A DNA stretch of 64,000 nt from Penaeus vannamei (GCF_042767895.1 NC_091560.1:32356796-32420795), one strand, 5' to 3'; shown: positions 49,642 to 61,656, numbered from the stretch's first letter. Made by a program: numbers and translations. The notes: generated by a model from the letters alone, not told the origin.

Positions 49642-50854
49642 TTAGATGGTAATATTCAAACAAATTTTTATATATGTATATAGGAACACCTACCTATTTC
49701 TTATGTTCTTTGTCCTTTTCTTTCTTTCATATGAAAATTACCACTGGGTCATTACAAGAGTATAAGATTATAAATTTGTTTTTCAGTGAAGTTATTTGGG
49801 GAATTTTCATGATCCGCCCGTTTTCAAAACGCATTCATATTCAGTCCTTTTACAAGAATGTTGTCTTATTCTTTTGCGGAATTACTTTAATATCAGTTGC
49901 AAATCCTGGCCTAGGTCAAGACGCTAGTTCACGTGGCGTGTTTTGAGTCTGCAAGGGTATGTTAATGTGAACAAATTTGATACACCATAAAAATACTTTG
50001 GAAATGACAAATGTCTGTTCTTTCTCTCACTTTCTCTTCCCTCCCTCTCTATCTTTTATTCTCTTTCTCTTCCCTCTCTCCTCCCTTATAATGAAGATAA
50101 TTGTCTAACAAATGTTATATATACAATTAATATTAAAACTTGCCATTATCTTAATGCCAATAATTATAATAACAATTTAATGATGATACTGCTGTTGATT
50201 GGTTTTGTAAAAAAAAATTCACTTATATATTTTCGAAAGCCTTGGTATTTCAGTGAATGCAGAATTTCTCTTGCACTTCGCCACAGGTCTTATCATAGCC
50301 TACGAAACCTATAGTGTTTATGAACCCTATTGTGTGCGTGGTTTGCTTTCACCTTGAACTATTGATAAAATTACAGTTACCATATTGCGTGTGTACACAA
50401 AATAAACTCCTTCCGGGAGAAATGATATACCACGTGACACGTTCCTAATTAAGATTAGGTGATTAGCACTCCTTAGATGTTTATATTGTGGCGAAACTTT
50501 ATCGAAATCTCAGGAAAACGAATTTCTATTAATGCAAATAGCAGCGCCTACCTGTCTCTTTTTTAACCTTGTGTTTCAGTAATATAATTAAAATAATTCT
50601 CATGACCCGTCTGACATGTTCCAAAGTGATTAGGAAAGTGATAATTCACAAATGTACTGTAGTTACTAGATGAAAGCTAAACTACGGATTGAGAAGACCA
50701 TTTGTGGGTAGCAACAAAATATAACCTCCGACGGTACCTTGTTCACAGTCTAATACTATTCTATTACGATTATGCATAGCAATAATAGTAGTGATTGTAA
50801 AAGTAATAAATGTAGGCTGTAAATATATGGGTGAGAAAAAAATGTAGATCAATA

Positions 50855-50925
50855 GTCCCCATCACGATTTGAACCCGAGTCTACTGTTTCAGAGGTAGTC
50901 ATGATATCCAATCCATAACAGGAAC
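50855..50925 (-). pseudogene. tRNA-like relic, anticodon CTG (Gln)
   Basis: Same sequence as 48623-48693 through most of its length, 1284 bp from the preceding CTT gene. Confidence 0.5.
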
Positions 50926-51795
50926 TAATATTTTAGAAAAAAAAAATCTCTGAAATAATATGAATTGCACCTACCTTGTTCTTATATCTCTGTCTGTCTG
51001 TCTCTTGTCCCTTTTAAGATGTCTATATTTTAGTCTCTTCTCATTTTTACAAAGATGGAAAGCTAACAGCCACAATAAGAATTTAAACTGAATCGTGAAT
51101 TGTTTCAAATTAACTCTGGAAAAGAATACAATAAGGACGAATGTTTTTCTTTTCCACTTCGCACTCACTGAAAGTAGAGTTGCCACGTACACTTAATAAC
51201 AGATCTTATTGTAACCTACAAAAACTGTATTGTTCTACTAAATTCAGTGATTTCTCAATACACTGGCTAATGGTGTGGGTATGATCCATTCCTGTATATC
51301 CAACTGCGAACCCGGTTGCTTTCAGCTTCAACTTAGAATTACCATGTTTCGTGTGTACACAGCGAAATTAACTATGCTACTTTATCGAGGACAACTCTTT
51401 CTGGGTGCAGTGATATGGCGGCTGAGACTTTCCAAATGAAGATTAGGTGATTAGCAATCCTTTATTCTGGCCGGTATCTTCAACCTGTGACGGATATGAT
51501 TTAAACGAATTTAGGTTAATTACAACTAAATGTTTTTGAAAAACACGTTGGACAAAAATGCAAATTCCCAGTTGTACTAAAGTAACCCGAGGGAAGCTGA
51601 AATATGGAGTGAGAAGAGCGTTTTTCCGTAGCATTCGTGAGTGGCAAGTGAAATGAAACATTCAGTGGTAAGTAGAGAAGAACCTCTTCCACTGTCTGAA
51701 ATTTTATAGACGATTATGTCACAATAACATTTGCATTGAAAATTAAATCTTGAAAATATGAGTTCAAAAATAATTTAAAAAGTGTATGTGTGTTA

Positions 51796-51866
51796 GTCTC
51801 CGTCAGGATTTGAACCCGAGTCTACTGATTAAGAGGCAGTCATGCTATCCACTGCACCACGGAGAC
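51796..51866 (-). tRNA. tRNA-like gene, anticodon CTT (Lys)
   Basis: Consensus except D arm GTGCAGTGG. TATA-like 51892-51908; T5 terminator 51777-51781. Confidence 0.65.
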
Positions 51867-53045
51867 TTAGATGGTAATAATTAAACAAATTTTTTATATA
51901 TGTATATAGGAACACCTACCTATTTCCTATGTTCTTTGTCCTTTTCTTTCTTTCATATGAAAATTACCACTGGGTCATTACAAGAGTATAAGATTATAAA
52001 TTTGTTTTTCAGTAAAGTTATTAGGGGAATTTTCATGATCCGCCCGTTTTCAAAACGCATTCATATTCAGTCCTTTTACAAGAATGTTGTCTTATTCTTT
52101 TGCGGAATTACTTTGGTATCAGTTGTAAATCCTGGCCTAGGTCAAGACGCTAGTTCACGTGGCGTGTTTTGAGTCTGCAAGGGTATGTTAATGTGAACAA
52201 ATTTGATACACCATAAAAATACTTTGGAAATGACAAATGTCTGTTCTTTCTCTCACTTTCTCTTCCCTCCCTCTCTATCTGTTATTCTCTTTCTCTTCCC
52301 TCTCTCCTCCCTTATAATGAAGATAATTATCTAACAAATGTTACATATATAACAATCATTATTATAACTTGCCATTATCTTAATGATAATCATTATAATA
52401 ACACTTATGATGATACTGCTGTTGTTCGGTTTTGTAAAAAAAAATCTCACGTATATATTCGCGAACGCCCTGCTATTTCACTGAATGCAGAATTTTTCTT
52501 GCACTTCACTATAGATCTTATCATAGCCTACAAAACCTATAGTGTTTATGAACCCTATTGTGTGCGTGGTTTGCTTTCACCTTGAACTTTTGATAAAATT
52601 CCAGTTACCACGTTGCGTGTGTACACAAAATAAACTCCTTCCGGGTGAAATGATATACCACGTGACACGTTCCGAATTAAGATTAGGTGATTAGCACTCC
52701 TTAGATGTTTATATTGTGGAGTCCTCAATCTGTACGCGCCGATGTAGACATAATGAAATTCCAAGTTAGTTTGATTATAAATTGTCATGTTTTAAAGCTA
52801 GTTGCTTTATTTTAGAGAAATTCGCATATAATAAAAAAGTGATATTTCCCAAATGTACTGTAGTTAATAGATGAAAGCTAAAAACGAATTGAGGAGAGCA
52901 TTTGTAGGAACCAAAAATATAACGGTCGACAGCACCCTGTTCACAGTCTGGTACTATTCTATAACGATTACACATAGTAATAATAGTAGTGAGTGCATAG
53001 TAATGTATGCAGTAAAAATATTGGTGTGAAAAAAGGTAGATTAAT

Positions 53046-53111
53046 AGTTCACATAAAGATTTGAACCCGAGTCGACTGTCTCAGAGGCAGACATGCTATT
53101 CACTACATAAC
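53046..53111 (-). pseudogene. tRNA-like relic, anticodon CTG, 6-nt deletion
   Basis: Lacks the same six bases at the 5' acceptor as 35416 and 56738. The anticodon region reads CTCTGAG, so A38 has become G. Confidence 0.5.
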
Positions 53112-54221
53112 TATTTAAGAAAAATGTATCCTTTGAAATATAAAAACATTTCATCTCCCTCGTTCTTCCATCTCTGTCTGTCTGTCTGCTTGTCTGTCTG
53201 TTTACCTCGCGTCCCTTTTATGATGTCTATATTTTAGTCTATTCTCCTTTATTCAAAGATGGAATAGTAAAAGCCACAATGGAAATTAAATCGTGAATTG
53301 TTTCAAATCTACCATGAAAAACAAAACAAAACAAAAAGTACGAATGTCTTTCATTCTCTTTCTTTTCAGTCTCCCTCTTCATTAAAAAAATAATTGTAAT
53401 TGTCAAAAAAATATTGTTCATATTATCATCATAATAGTTACTGTAATTTGCTATTGCCATAATGATAATAATCATGATAAGAATGTTACTGCTGTTGTCT
53501 CTGTAAAAATTCTCACTAATATGTATTCGTGTACGATTTACTAGCTCACTGGAAGTAGGATTGCCTGATAACCTTAGTCATAGGTCTCGTCGTAACTTAC
53601 AAAAACTGTATTGAATTCAGTGGTTTTCTCAATACACTGGTTAAAGGTGTGGATAAGATCCATGGCTCTGAACTCTGAACTCTGAACCCTGTTGCTTTCA
53701 GCTTGAACTCCAGATAAAATTACAACTACCATGTTTCGTGTGCACACAGCGAAATTAACTAAGCTATATTATCGAGGACAACTTTTGGGTGTACTGATAT
53801 GGCGTTTGAGACTTTCCAAATTAGGAATAGGTGATTAGCAAACCTTTTTTTTTTTGGTCGGTGTCTTCAACCTGTGACGCGCCGATCCGGATATGATTTA
53901 AACAAATTTAGGTTCATTATAAATCAATATATTTCAATAAACATTCCAATTTATTTTTCTATACAAATACACGTTATACAAAAATGTAGCTTCCCATTTG
54001 TACTATATTAACTCGAAGAAAGCAAAAATATGAAGTGAGAAGAGCGTTTTTCCGAAACATTCGTGAGTGGCAAGTGAAATGTAATATTCATTGGCAAGTA
54101 GAGAAGAACCCCGTTCATAGTCTGACATTTTGAAGGTGATCGTGTATGGTAACAATTGCGCTGAAAATAAAATCTTTAAAATATAACGTTTGAAAATAAT
54201 TTTAAAAGTGTATGTGTGTTA

Positions 54222-54292
54222 GTCTCCGTCGGGATTTGAACCCGAGTCTACTGATTAAGAGGCAGTCATGCTGTCCACTACACCACAGAAAC
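54222..54292 (-). tRNA. tRNA-like gene, anticodon CTT (Lys)
   Basis: T stem fully Watson-Crick (TCGGG/CCCGA). D loop GGACAGC. Acceptor GTTTCTG/CGGAGAC with wobbles. TATA-like 54322-54328; T4 54204-54207. Confidence 0.6.
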
Positions 54293-55113
54293 TTACGGGT
54301 TGTGAAGGAGAAACGAATTTGTATATATGCTTATGAGAGCGCCTTCCTATTTCTTATGTTATTTGTCTGTCTTTCTCTTCTAATTCATTTCTTTCCTATG
54401 ATTATTATCACTGGATACTTACAGGAGGGAGTATAAGATTATTATAATTTTGTTTCAGTAATATTATTGAGGGAATTTTCATGATCCGCCTGTTTTCAAA
54501 ACGCATTCATATGCAGTACTCTTACAAGAATATTGTTTTTATTTTATGCGGCATTATTGTGATATCAATTGCAAATCCTGGCCTCGGTCGACACGCTCGC
54601 TCACGTGGCTTGTTTAGACAGTCTGTAAGGCTATGTTGATATGAACAAATTTGATACACCATAAAAATACTTTGGAAAAGACAAATGTCTGTTTTTTTTC
54701 CCTTTTTTCACTTTCTCTTCCCCTCCCTTCTTTTATTCTCTTTCTCTTCCCTCTCTCCTCCCTTATAATGAAGATAATTGTTAACAAATGTTATATATAC
54801 AAAAAAAAAAAATTAATTTTTAAAACTTGCCATTATCTTAATGCCAATAAATTTTAAAACAATTTAAAGATGATACTGCTGTTGTTGGTTTGTAAAAAAA
54901 AAATTTACTTATATATTTTCCCAAAGCCCTTTTTATTTCATGAATGCAGAATTTCTCTTGCACTTCGCCACAGGTCTTATCATAGCCTACGAAACCTTTT
55001 TTAACCCCCGGGGGGTTTTATGTTTTATATCCTTCTGGATGTATGATATGGACACTTCCAAAATTTAAAATTAGGTGATTAGCACTTTTAGAAAAGTTTC
55101 GAGGAAGTGTCCT

Positions 55114-55613
55114 NNNNNNNNNNNNNNNNNNNNNNNNNNNNNNNNNNNNNNNNNNNNNNNNNNNNNNNNNNNNNNNNNNNNNNNNNNNNNNNNNNNNNNN
55201 NNNNNNNNNNNNNNNNNNNNNNNNNNNNNNNNNNNNNNNNNNNNNNNNNNNNNNNNNNNNNNNNNNNNNNNNNNNNNNNNNNNNNNNNNNNNNNNNNNNN
55301 NNNNNNNNNNNNNNNNNNNNNNNNNNNNNNNNNNNNNNNNNNNNNNNNNNNNNNNNNNNNNNNNNNNNNNNNNNNNNNNNNNNNNNNNNNNNNNNNNNNN
55401 NNNNNNNNNNNNNNNNNNNNNNNNNNNNNNNNNNNNNNNNNNNNNNNNNNNNNNNNNNNNNNNNNNNNNNNNNNNNNNNNNNNNNNNNNNNNNNNNNNNN
55501 NNNNNNNNNNNNNNNNNNNNNNNNNNNNNNNNNNNNNNNNNNNNNNNNNNNNNNNNNNNNNNNNNNNNNNNNNNNNNNNNNNNNNNNNNNNNNNNNNNNN
55601 NNNNNNNNNNNNN
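55114..55613. other. Assembly gap, 500 N
   Basis: Exactly 500 N. The roughly 330 bases before it (54780-55113) look like poorly polished consensus, with expanded A and T runs and many small differences from the parallel copies near 50100-50290. This is typical of a contig end. Confidence 0.98.
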
Positions 55614-56160
55614 CAGCTTGAACTCTAGTTACAATTACGATTACCATGTTTCGTGTGTACGTAGCGAAATTATTAAATATATTATCGAGGGCAACTTGTG
55701 TGTGTACTAATATGGAGTCTGGGTCGAAATTAGGATTAGGTAATTAGCAAACCTTTATTTCTGGTCGGTGTCTTCAACCTGTGACGAATTTAGGTTAATT
55801 ATCTTATCTTTCAATAAACATTCCGATTTATTATTCTATACAAATAACCATGTTATACAAAAATGCAAATTCCCAGTTGTGCTATAGTAACTCGAGGAAG
55901 GGCGTTTTCCGTAGCATTCGTGAGTGGCAACTGAAATAAAACTTTCAGTGGTAAATAGAGAAGAATCCCTTCCACTGTCTGACATTTTATAGACGACCAT
56001 ATATGGTAATAATGGCACTGAAAATAAAATCTTAATTATATAATGTTTAAAAATAATTTAAAAAAAATATATGAATGTTAGTCTCCATCAGGACTTGAAC
56101 CCGAGTCTGCTGATTAAGAGGCAGCCATGCTATCCACTACACCACAGAGACTTACAGCCT
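55614..56160 (-). repeat. Minus-oriented satellite after gap
   Basis: Matches 10618-11091 closely, including the G27-C43 tRNA at 56081. Ends where tRNA upstream DNA is replaced by plus-oriented spacer. Confidence 0.8.
56081..56151 (-). tRNA. tRNA-like gene, anticodon CTT (Lys), G27-C43 variant, no TATA
   Basis: Acceptor GTCTCTG/TGGAGAC. T loop TTCAAGT changes the B box to GGTTCAAGTCC, still within consensus. T8 terminator 56060-56067. The upstream region was swapped at 56152-56161, so the TATA-like run found in sister copies is absent. Confidence 0.58.
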
Positions 56161-56737
56161 TCGGGTTCATAGTTGGATATTCAGCCATGGATCATATCAA
56201 AACTATTAACCAGTGTATTGTGAAAACTACTGAATTCAATACAGTTTTTGTAGGTTACGACAAGACCTATGACTAAGTTTATGAGGCAATTCTACTTCCA
56301 GTGAGCTAGTAAAGTGTACACGAATACATATTAGTGAGAATTTTTACAGAGACAACAGCAGTAACATTATTATTGTTATCATGATTATCATAATGGCAAT
56401 AGGAAATGACAGTATATATTATGGTGATAATATGAACAATATTTTTTTCACAATTAAAATTATTTTTTTAATGAAGATGGAGACTGAAAAGAAAGAGAAT
56501 GAAAGACATTCGTCCTTCTTGTTTTGTTTTGTTTTTCATGGTAGATTTGAAACAATTCATGATTTAATTTCCATTGTGGCTTTTACTATTCCATCTTTGT
56601 ATAAAGGAGAAAAGACTAAAATATAGGCATCATAAAAGGGACGCGAGGCAAAGAGACAGATAGACAGACAGACAGAGATGGAAGAACGAGGGAGATGAAA
56701 TGTTTTTATATTTCAAAGGATACATTTTTCTTAAATA

Positions 56738-56802
56738 GTTATGTAGTGGATAGCATGTCTGCCTCTGAAACAGTAGACTTGGGTTCAAATTTTTATGTGG
56801 AC
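56738..56802 (+). pseudogene. tRNA-like relic, anticodon CTG, 6-nt deletion
   Basis: 65 nt with the 5' acceptor deletion. The T arm starts TTGGG. T6 about 16 bp downstream. Confidence 0.5.
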
Positions 56803-57970
56803 TATTAATCTACCTTTTTTCACACCAATATTTTTACTGCATACATTACTATACACTCACTACTATTATTACTATGCGCAATCGTTATAGAACAGTACCA
56901 GACAGTGAACAAGGTGCTGTCGACCGTTTATGTTTTTGGTTCCTACAAATGCTCTTCTTAATTCGTTTTTAGCTTTCATCTATTAACTACAGTACATTTG
57001 GGAAATATCACTTCTCTATTATATGCGAATTTCTTTAAAATAAGCGATGGCAACTTGCATTAAGACATGACAATTTATAATTAAACAAACTTAGAATTTC
57101 ATTATGTCTACATCGGCGCGCACAGGTTGAGGACACTTACTCGCAAACATCTAAGGAGTGCTAATCACCTAATCTTAATTAGGAACGTGTCACGTGGTAT
57201 ATCATTTCACCCGGAAGGACTTTATTTTGTGTACACACGCAACGTGGTAACTGTAATTTTACCAATTGTTCAAGGTGGAAGCAAACCACGCACACAATAG
57301 GGTTCATAAACACTGTATAGGTTTCGGAGGCTATGATAAGACCTGTGGCGAAGTGCAAGAGAAATTCTGCATTCAGTGAAATAGCAGGGCGTTCGCGAAT
57401 ATATGAGTGAGAATTTTTACAAAGCCTAACAACAGCAGTATCATCATAAGTGTTATTATAATGATTGTCATTAAGATAATGGCAAGTTATAATCATTGTT
57501 ATATATATAACATTTGTTAGACAATTATCTTCATTATAAGGGAGGAGAGAGAGAGGGAAGAGAAAGTGAGAAAAAGGGAAGAGAAAGTGAGAGAAAGAAC
57601 AGACGTTTGTAATTACCAAAGTAAATTTATGGTGTATCAAATTTGTTCACATAAACATGTCTTTACAGACTCAAAACACGCCACGTGAACTAGCGTCTTG
57701 ACCAAAGCCAGGATTTACAACTGATAACAAAGTATTTCCGCAAAAGAATAAGACAACATTCTTGTAAAAGTACTGAATATGAATGCGTTTTGAAAACGGG
57801 CGGATCATGAAAATCCCCATAATAACTTTACTGAAAAACAAAATTATAATTTTCTACACTTGTAATGACCCAGTGATAATTTTCATATGTAAGAAAGAAA
57901 AGGACAAACATAGGAAATAAGTAGGCGTTCCTATATCCATATTTAAATTCGTTTAACTTTCACTATCTAA

Positions 57971-58041
57971 GTCTCCGTGGTGTAGTGGATAGCATGACTG
58001 CCTCTTAATCAGTAGACTCGGGTTCAAACCCTGACGGAGAC
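57971..58041 (+). tRNA. tRNA-like gene, anticodon CTT (Lys)
   Basis: Consensus with T loop TTCAAAC (B box GGTTCAAACCC). AT-rich TATA-like stretch 57932-57949; T run from 58054. Confidence 0.64.
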
Positions 58042-58368
58042 ATACTCATATCCTTTTTTTTATTATTATTATTTTCGAACTCATATATTTTTTAGATTTT
58101 ATTTTCAGTGCAAATGTTATTGTGACATAATCGTCTATAAAATGTCAGACAGTGGAAGAGGTTCTTCTCTACTTACCACTGAATGCTTAATTTCACTTGC
58201 CATTCACGAATGCTACGGAAAAACGTTCTCACTCCATATTTTAGCTTACATTGAGTTACTAAGCATTATTGTTTAAGGTGTATTTAAAAAAAAATGACCG
58301 GATTGGCGCGTCACAGATTGAACACATGACCGGAAAAAAAGATTTGCTAATCACCTAGCTTTACTTAG

Positions 58369-58384
58369 GAAAGTTTCAACTTTC
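58369..58384. other. Inversion junction B
   Basis: GAAAGTTTCAACTTTC at a plus-to-minus orientation flip. Confidence 0.75.
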
Positions 58385-59825
58385 ATTATCTTACTTTTCC
58401 GTCTCCCTCTTTAGTAATCATAATTGTCAAAAAATATTATTATCATTATAGTTATTTATATCCAATATGAACCCGATTATATAGCATTAACTATGCTATA
58501 TTATCGAGGACAACTGGGTGTACTGATATGGTGTTTGTAACTTTCCAGATTAAGATTAGGTGATTAGCAAACCTTATTTTTTCGGTTGGTGTCTTCAACC
58601 TGTGACGTGCCGATCTGGACCTAATTTAAACAAATTTAGGTTCATTATAAATAGATATCTTTCCATTTATCATTCTATACAAGTGCACGTTATGCAAAAA
58701 ATGTAACGTTCCATTTGTACTATAGTAACTCGAGCAAAGCAAAGATATGGAGTGAGAAGAGCGTTTTTCCGTAGCATTCGTGAGTGGCAAGTGAAATCAA
58801 ACATTCAGTGGTAAGTAGAGAAGAACCCCGTTGTTTGAAGTGTTTGAAATTAACTATAGAAAAGATTACGTTAAATGTCTTTCATTATCTTTCTTTTCCG
58901 TCTCCCTCTTCAGTGATCATAATTGGCAAAAAATATTGTTCATATTATTTTCATTATCGTTATCGCAATTTGCTATTGCCGTAATGACTATAATCATGAT
59001 AACAATAATGTTAATGCTGTTGTCCCTGTGTGTAAAAATCCTCACTAATATGTATTCGTGTACGCCTTACTAGCTCACTGAAGAACAATTGCCTCTTGCA
59101 CTGTCATGGGTCATATCACAACCTGCAAAAACTAGTGTTCTACTGAATTCATTGGTTCTCTCAATACACTGGTCAGTGTAGTGGATATGATCCAGTATCC
59201 AATATGAACCTGATTGTTCCAGCTTGAACTCTAGATAACATTAAATATGCTATATAATCGAGGTCAATTTCTGGGTGTACTGATATGGTGTTTGTAACTT
59301 TCCAGATTAAGATTAGGTGATTAGCAAACCTTTTTTCCGGCCGGTGTGTTCCACTTGTGACGCGCCGATCCGGATTTGATTTAAGTCGAGGTAAAATCAT
59401 AATTACCAAGCTCCGTGTGTACACAGGGAAAATAAGTGTGTTTTATATCCTTCTGGATGTACTGATATGCGAGACTATCCAAATTAAGATTAGGTGATTA
59501 GCACTAGTGATTAGAAATGTTTACGGGGAAGTGTCCTCAACTTGTGGCAGACGTAATCTAATTTCCCAACAAAGCTAATTGATATGTCTTAATATACATT
59601 TCCATCGCTCTTATTATGGAAATTTACATCTAATACAATAGTGTCAATTTTCAACATTAGTGTAGATCAAAGATCAAATAGGAATTGAGAAAAGCATTTT
59701 TTTGTATCATTCGTGGGCAGGAACAGTAAATTATAATGGTAGAAGGTAAGCTCATAATCCCTGATAATACACTGGCATTATCCTGGAAAAAATACGAACA
59801 TTAATAACGACAGTGATCATGAAAG
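58385..59825 (-). repeat. Minus-oriented satellite spacer
   Basis: Matches 20000-21280 and 16140-17430, with no tRNA of its own. Interrupted at 59826 by the TG...CA element. Confidence 0.82.
59822..59825. repeat. Target-site duplication, left (AAAG)
   Basis: AAAG, repeated at 61657-61660. The uninterrupted copy at about 37780 reads ATGAAAGCAATAAAATG, with AAAG once. Confidence 0.8.
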
Positions 59826-59920
59826 TGTGAGGTTTTCAACCTCCTCCCCCCCCCCACAGACCTTACCCATCACCTATCCTCCCCCCCCCCCTTTTCCTCT
59901 ATCCTCATATCCCTCTCCTC

Positions 59921-60260
59921 TTATTCGCACCCTCTCCTTGTCCCCTCGCTTTTTATACCCCCCTCTACTTCTGTGCTAGTTTCTCCCTCTTTTACTCTTT
60001 TCCTCTGCTTGTTCTACTTCTTATCTTCATCTCTAACCTATCCTACCTCCATCCCATCCCTATCCTATCCTGTATCCTGCCGCATTTCCCCTCGTACCCC
60101 TCTTATTCGCACCCTCTTCCTGTTCCTTCGCTTTTTCGCTTTCCTCTACTTCTACGCTCATTCCTCCCTTCTCCTTTCCCTTTCCCCCGTTTGTCCTACC
60201 TTCTACCTTTAACCCTATCCACTCCTGCCCCCATCCTACCCCTATCCTACCCAGCATCCC
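59921..60260 (+). repeat. Direct duplication, about 182-bp period, in the TG...CA element
   Basis: TTATTCGCACCCTCTNC begins at 59921 and again at 60103. The two copies keep the same order of CTCTACTTCT, TTGTCCTA or TTGTTCTA, and CCTATCCTA blocks, with many substitutions. Confidence 0.75.
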
Positions 60261-61250
60261 CCGTAATCCACAGGGCGAGTCGAGCACAGTGGACCACTTC
60301 CCTCTGCCAGCCTGATTTCTACACTTTTATTTTACTTCTGTTTTATGCTGGCGTATTTTACATGTATTCTACTTTCATTTACACCTTTTTGTATACATTT
60401 TTAATAAAACTTCCACTGAATTCGTTTGCTATCCGCCAATATCCCACAAGGATTCACATGATGTGCGGATAAGGGGGCATCCTCATCTGCTGCGATTTCT
60501 CTCGTACTTTTTATTCCTTTTATCTTCAAGTTCAGTTTTAGTTTTTTTGTGCTTTGCTTTTACTTACTGGTCATTTTAATCTCTATTTTGCTTCGAGAGC
60601 AAGTCATTTGTTTTAATATTTTTATTTCTGAATCGCAGCAGATGGTTTTACGTATTTTTTATGCTAATTATTATTTTCCCATTTATTTCTTGTGATGTTT
60701 TATTGCTTTTACCTTTTGTTTTATCTTGTGTATATTTTCTTTTATTTTAATATTTCCTATTTATTGTTTTAATCATTTTTACCGCTACCACTCCGTCCGC
60801 GTGAACCAATGTAACCCCCATGTTTTTGCCAAATAAACGAAGTGGATACTCTGACTGTGTTGTGACTTTACCCTATGGATTTACCTGTCTGGATTCTACA
60901 CCTCGGATGCTGAAACAAGGTTGTACTGCCCCTTTTACTTCCCTAGGTGTATTTATGCTGAAGGTCTTATTTTACTGTTTTTACTTTTTTTTTTTTTTAC
61001 CTTGAACCATGTGTGCCTTTACTTTTACTTTTTACTTGCTCTGAGTTTTACTTACTTTTACTGGTTCCTTTTACGTTTCTTTTAATCGTTTTACCCTTTT
61101 ACTCATCTTTTACCTGAACTTTTACTTCAGCTTTTACTTTTTACTTTTCTGTTCTTACGATCTTTTCATTTACTTTTCTTCATATTCCCTTTTCCCTCTC
61201 CTTCCTTCTGTGATTTTACGAATCTTAGTTTTGTTGATGTTGCTTTTTTT

Positions 61251-61333
61251 TACTGCTTTTAAGCCCTTCTGGCATATCTTTAATAATTTTCCAGCCCTTC
61301 TGGCAAGTTTTACTGCTTTTAAGCCCTTCTGGC
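61251..61333 (+). repeat. 60-bp tandem repeat in the TG...CA element
   Basis: TACTGCTTTTAAGCCCTTCT begins at 61251 and 61311; a third CCCTTCTGGC lies at 61295. Confidence 0.8.
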
Positions 61334-61656
61334 CCGTGTCATTCTTTTTAAGCTCTAACTTCAGTTTTATTTTGGTGCCTTCTGCACATTGTTTGATTTT
61401 ACAGTTCATTTTAGGATTTATTTTTATTGTATTTTATGTACCAATCTTCATATTGGTCACGCTCCTGGTAGACCTGCAACTCCGGGGATAATTTGGCTTG
61501 TGAGGTCGTGTTGGTTCCGAGCCTTCAGCTTGGTCCCATCACCCCCTTAGCGAGGAACGAAGGGGGCCCCCCTCTTTTTCCCTTTGGGCCCCTAAGCCTG
61601 AAGTCTTCCGCCTCACGGTTGGCTTCCTTTGGGTTCCTCATTCACATAACCTTACA

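Larger units (their letters stand above)
46683..55113 (-). repeat. Minus-oriented tRNA satellite block
   Basis: CCT at 47452, then alternating CTT (47972, 49571, 51796, 54222) and CTG (48623, 50855, 53046). CTT 49571 to 51796 gives a 2225-bp dimer period. A deletion near 48363 shortens the first CTT-CTG spacer to 651 bp. Sequence quality drops after 54780. Confidence 0.83.
56161..58368 (+). repeat. Plus-oriented tRNA satellite block
   Basis: CTG and CTT copies at 56738 and 57971. Contains a GACA microsatellite (56657-56678) and a purine tract (57540-57605). Parallel to 13730-15931 without its first CTT copy. Confidence 0.8.
59826..61656. mobile_element. TG...CA element, probable solo LTR, 1831 bp
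   Basis: Begins TGTGAGGTTTTC and ends AACCTTACA, so the ends are short inverted repeats (TGTRAGGTT). It is flanked by a 4-bp target duplication in a satellite copy whose empty version is known. There is no coding potential. It is very pyrimidine-rich, with two AATAAA signals (60403-60408, 60832-60837). TG/CA ends with a 4-5 bp duplication are typical of LTR retrotransposons of the Gypsy or BEL type, and a single copy without internal genes suggests recombination between two LTRs. A non-autonomous DNA transposon is the alternative. Confidence 0.65.

Noticed and set aside
59973..61491. ORFs in the TG...CA element
   Set aside because: They follow the C/T-rich composition (runs of Pro, Leu, Phe, Ser) and have no domain. 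Non-coding is the simpler reading.
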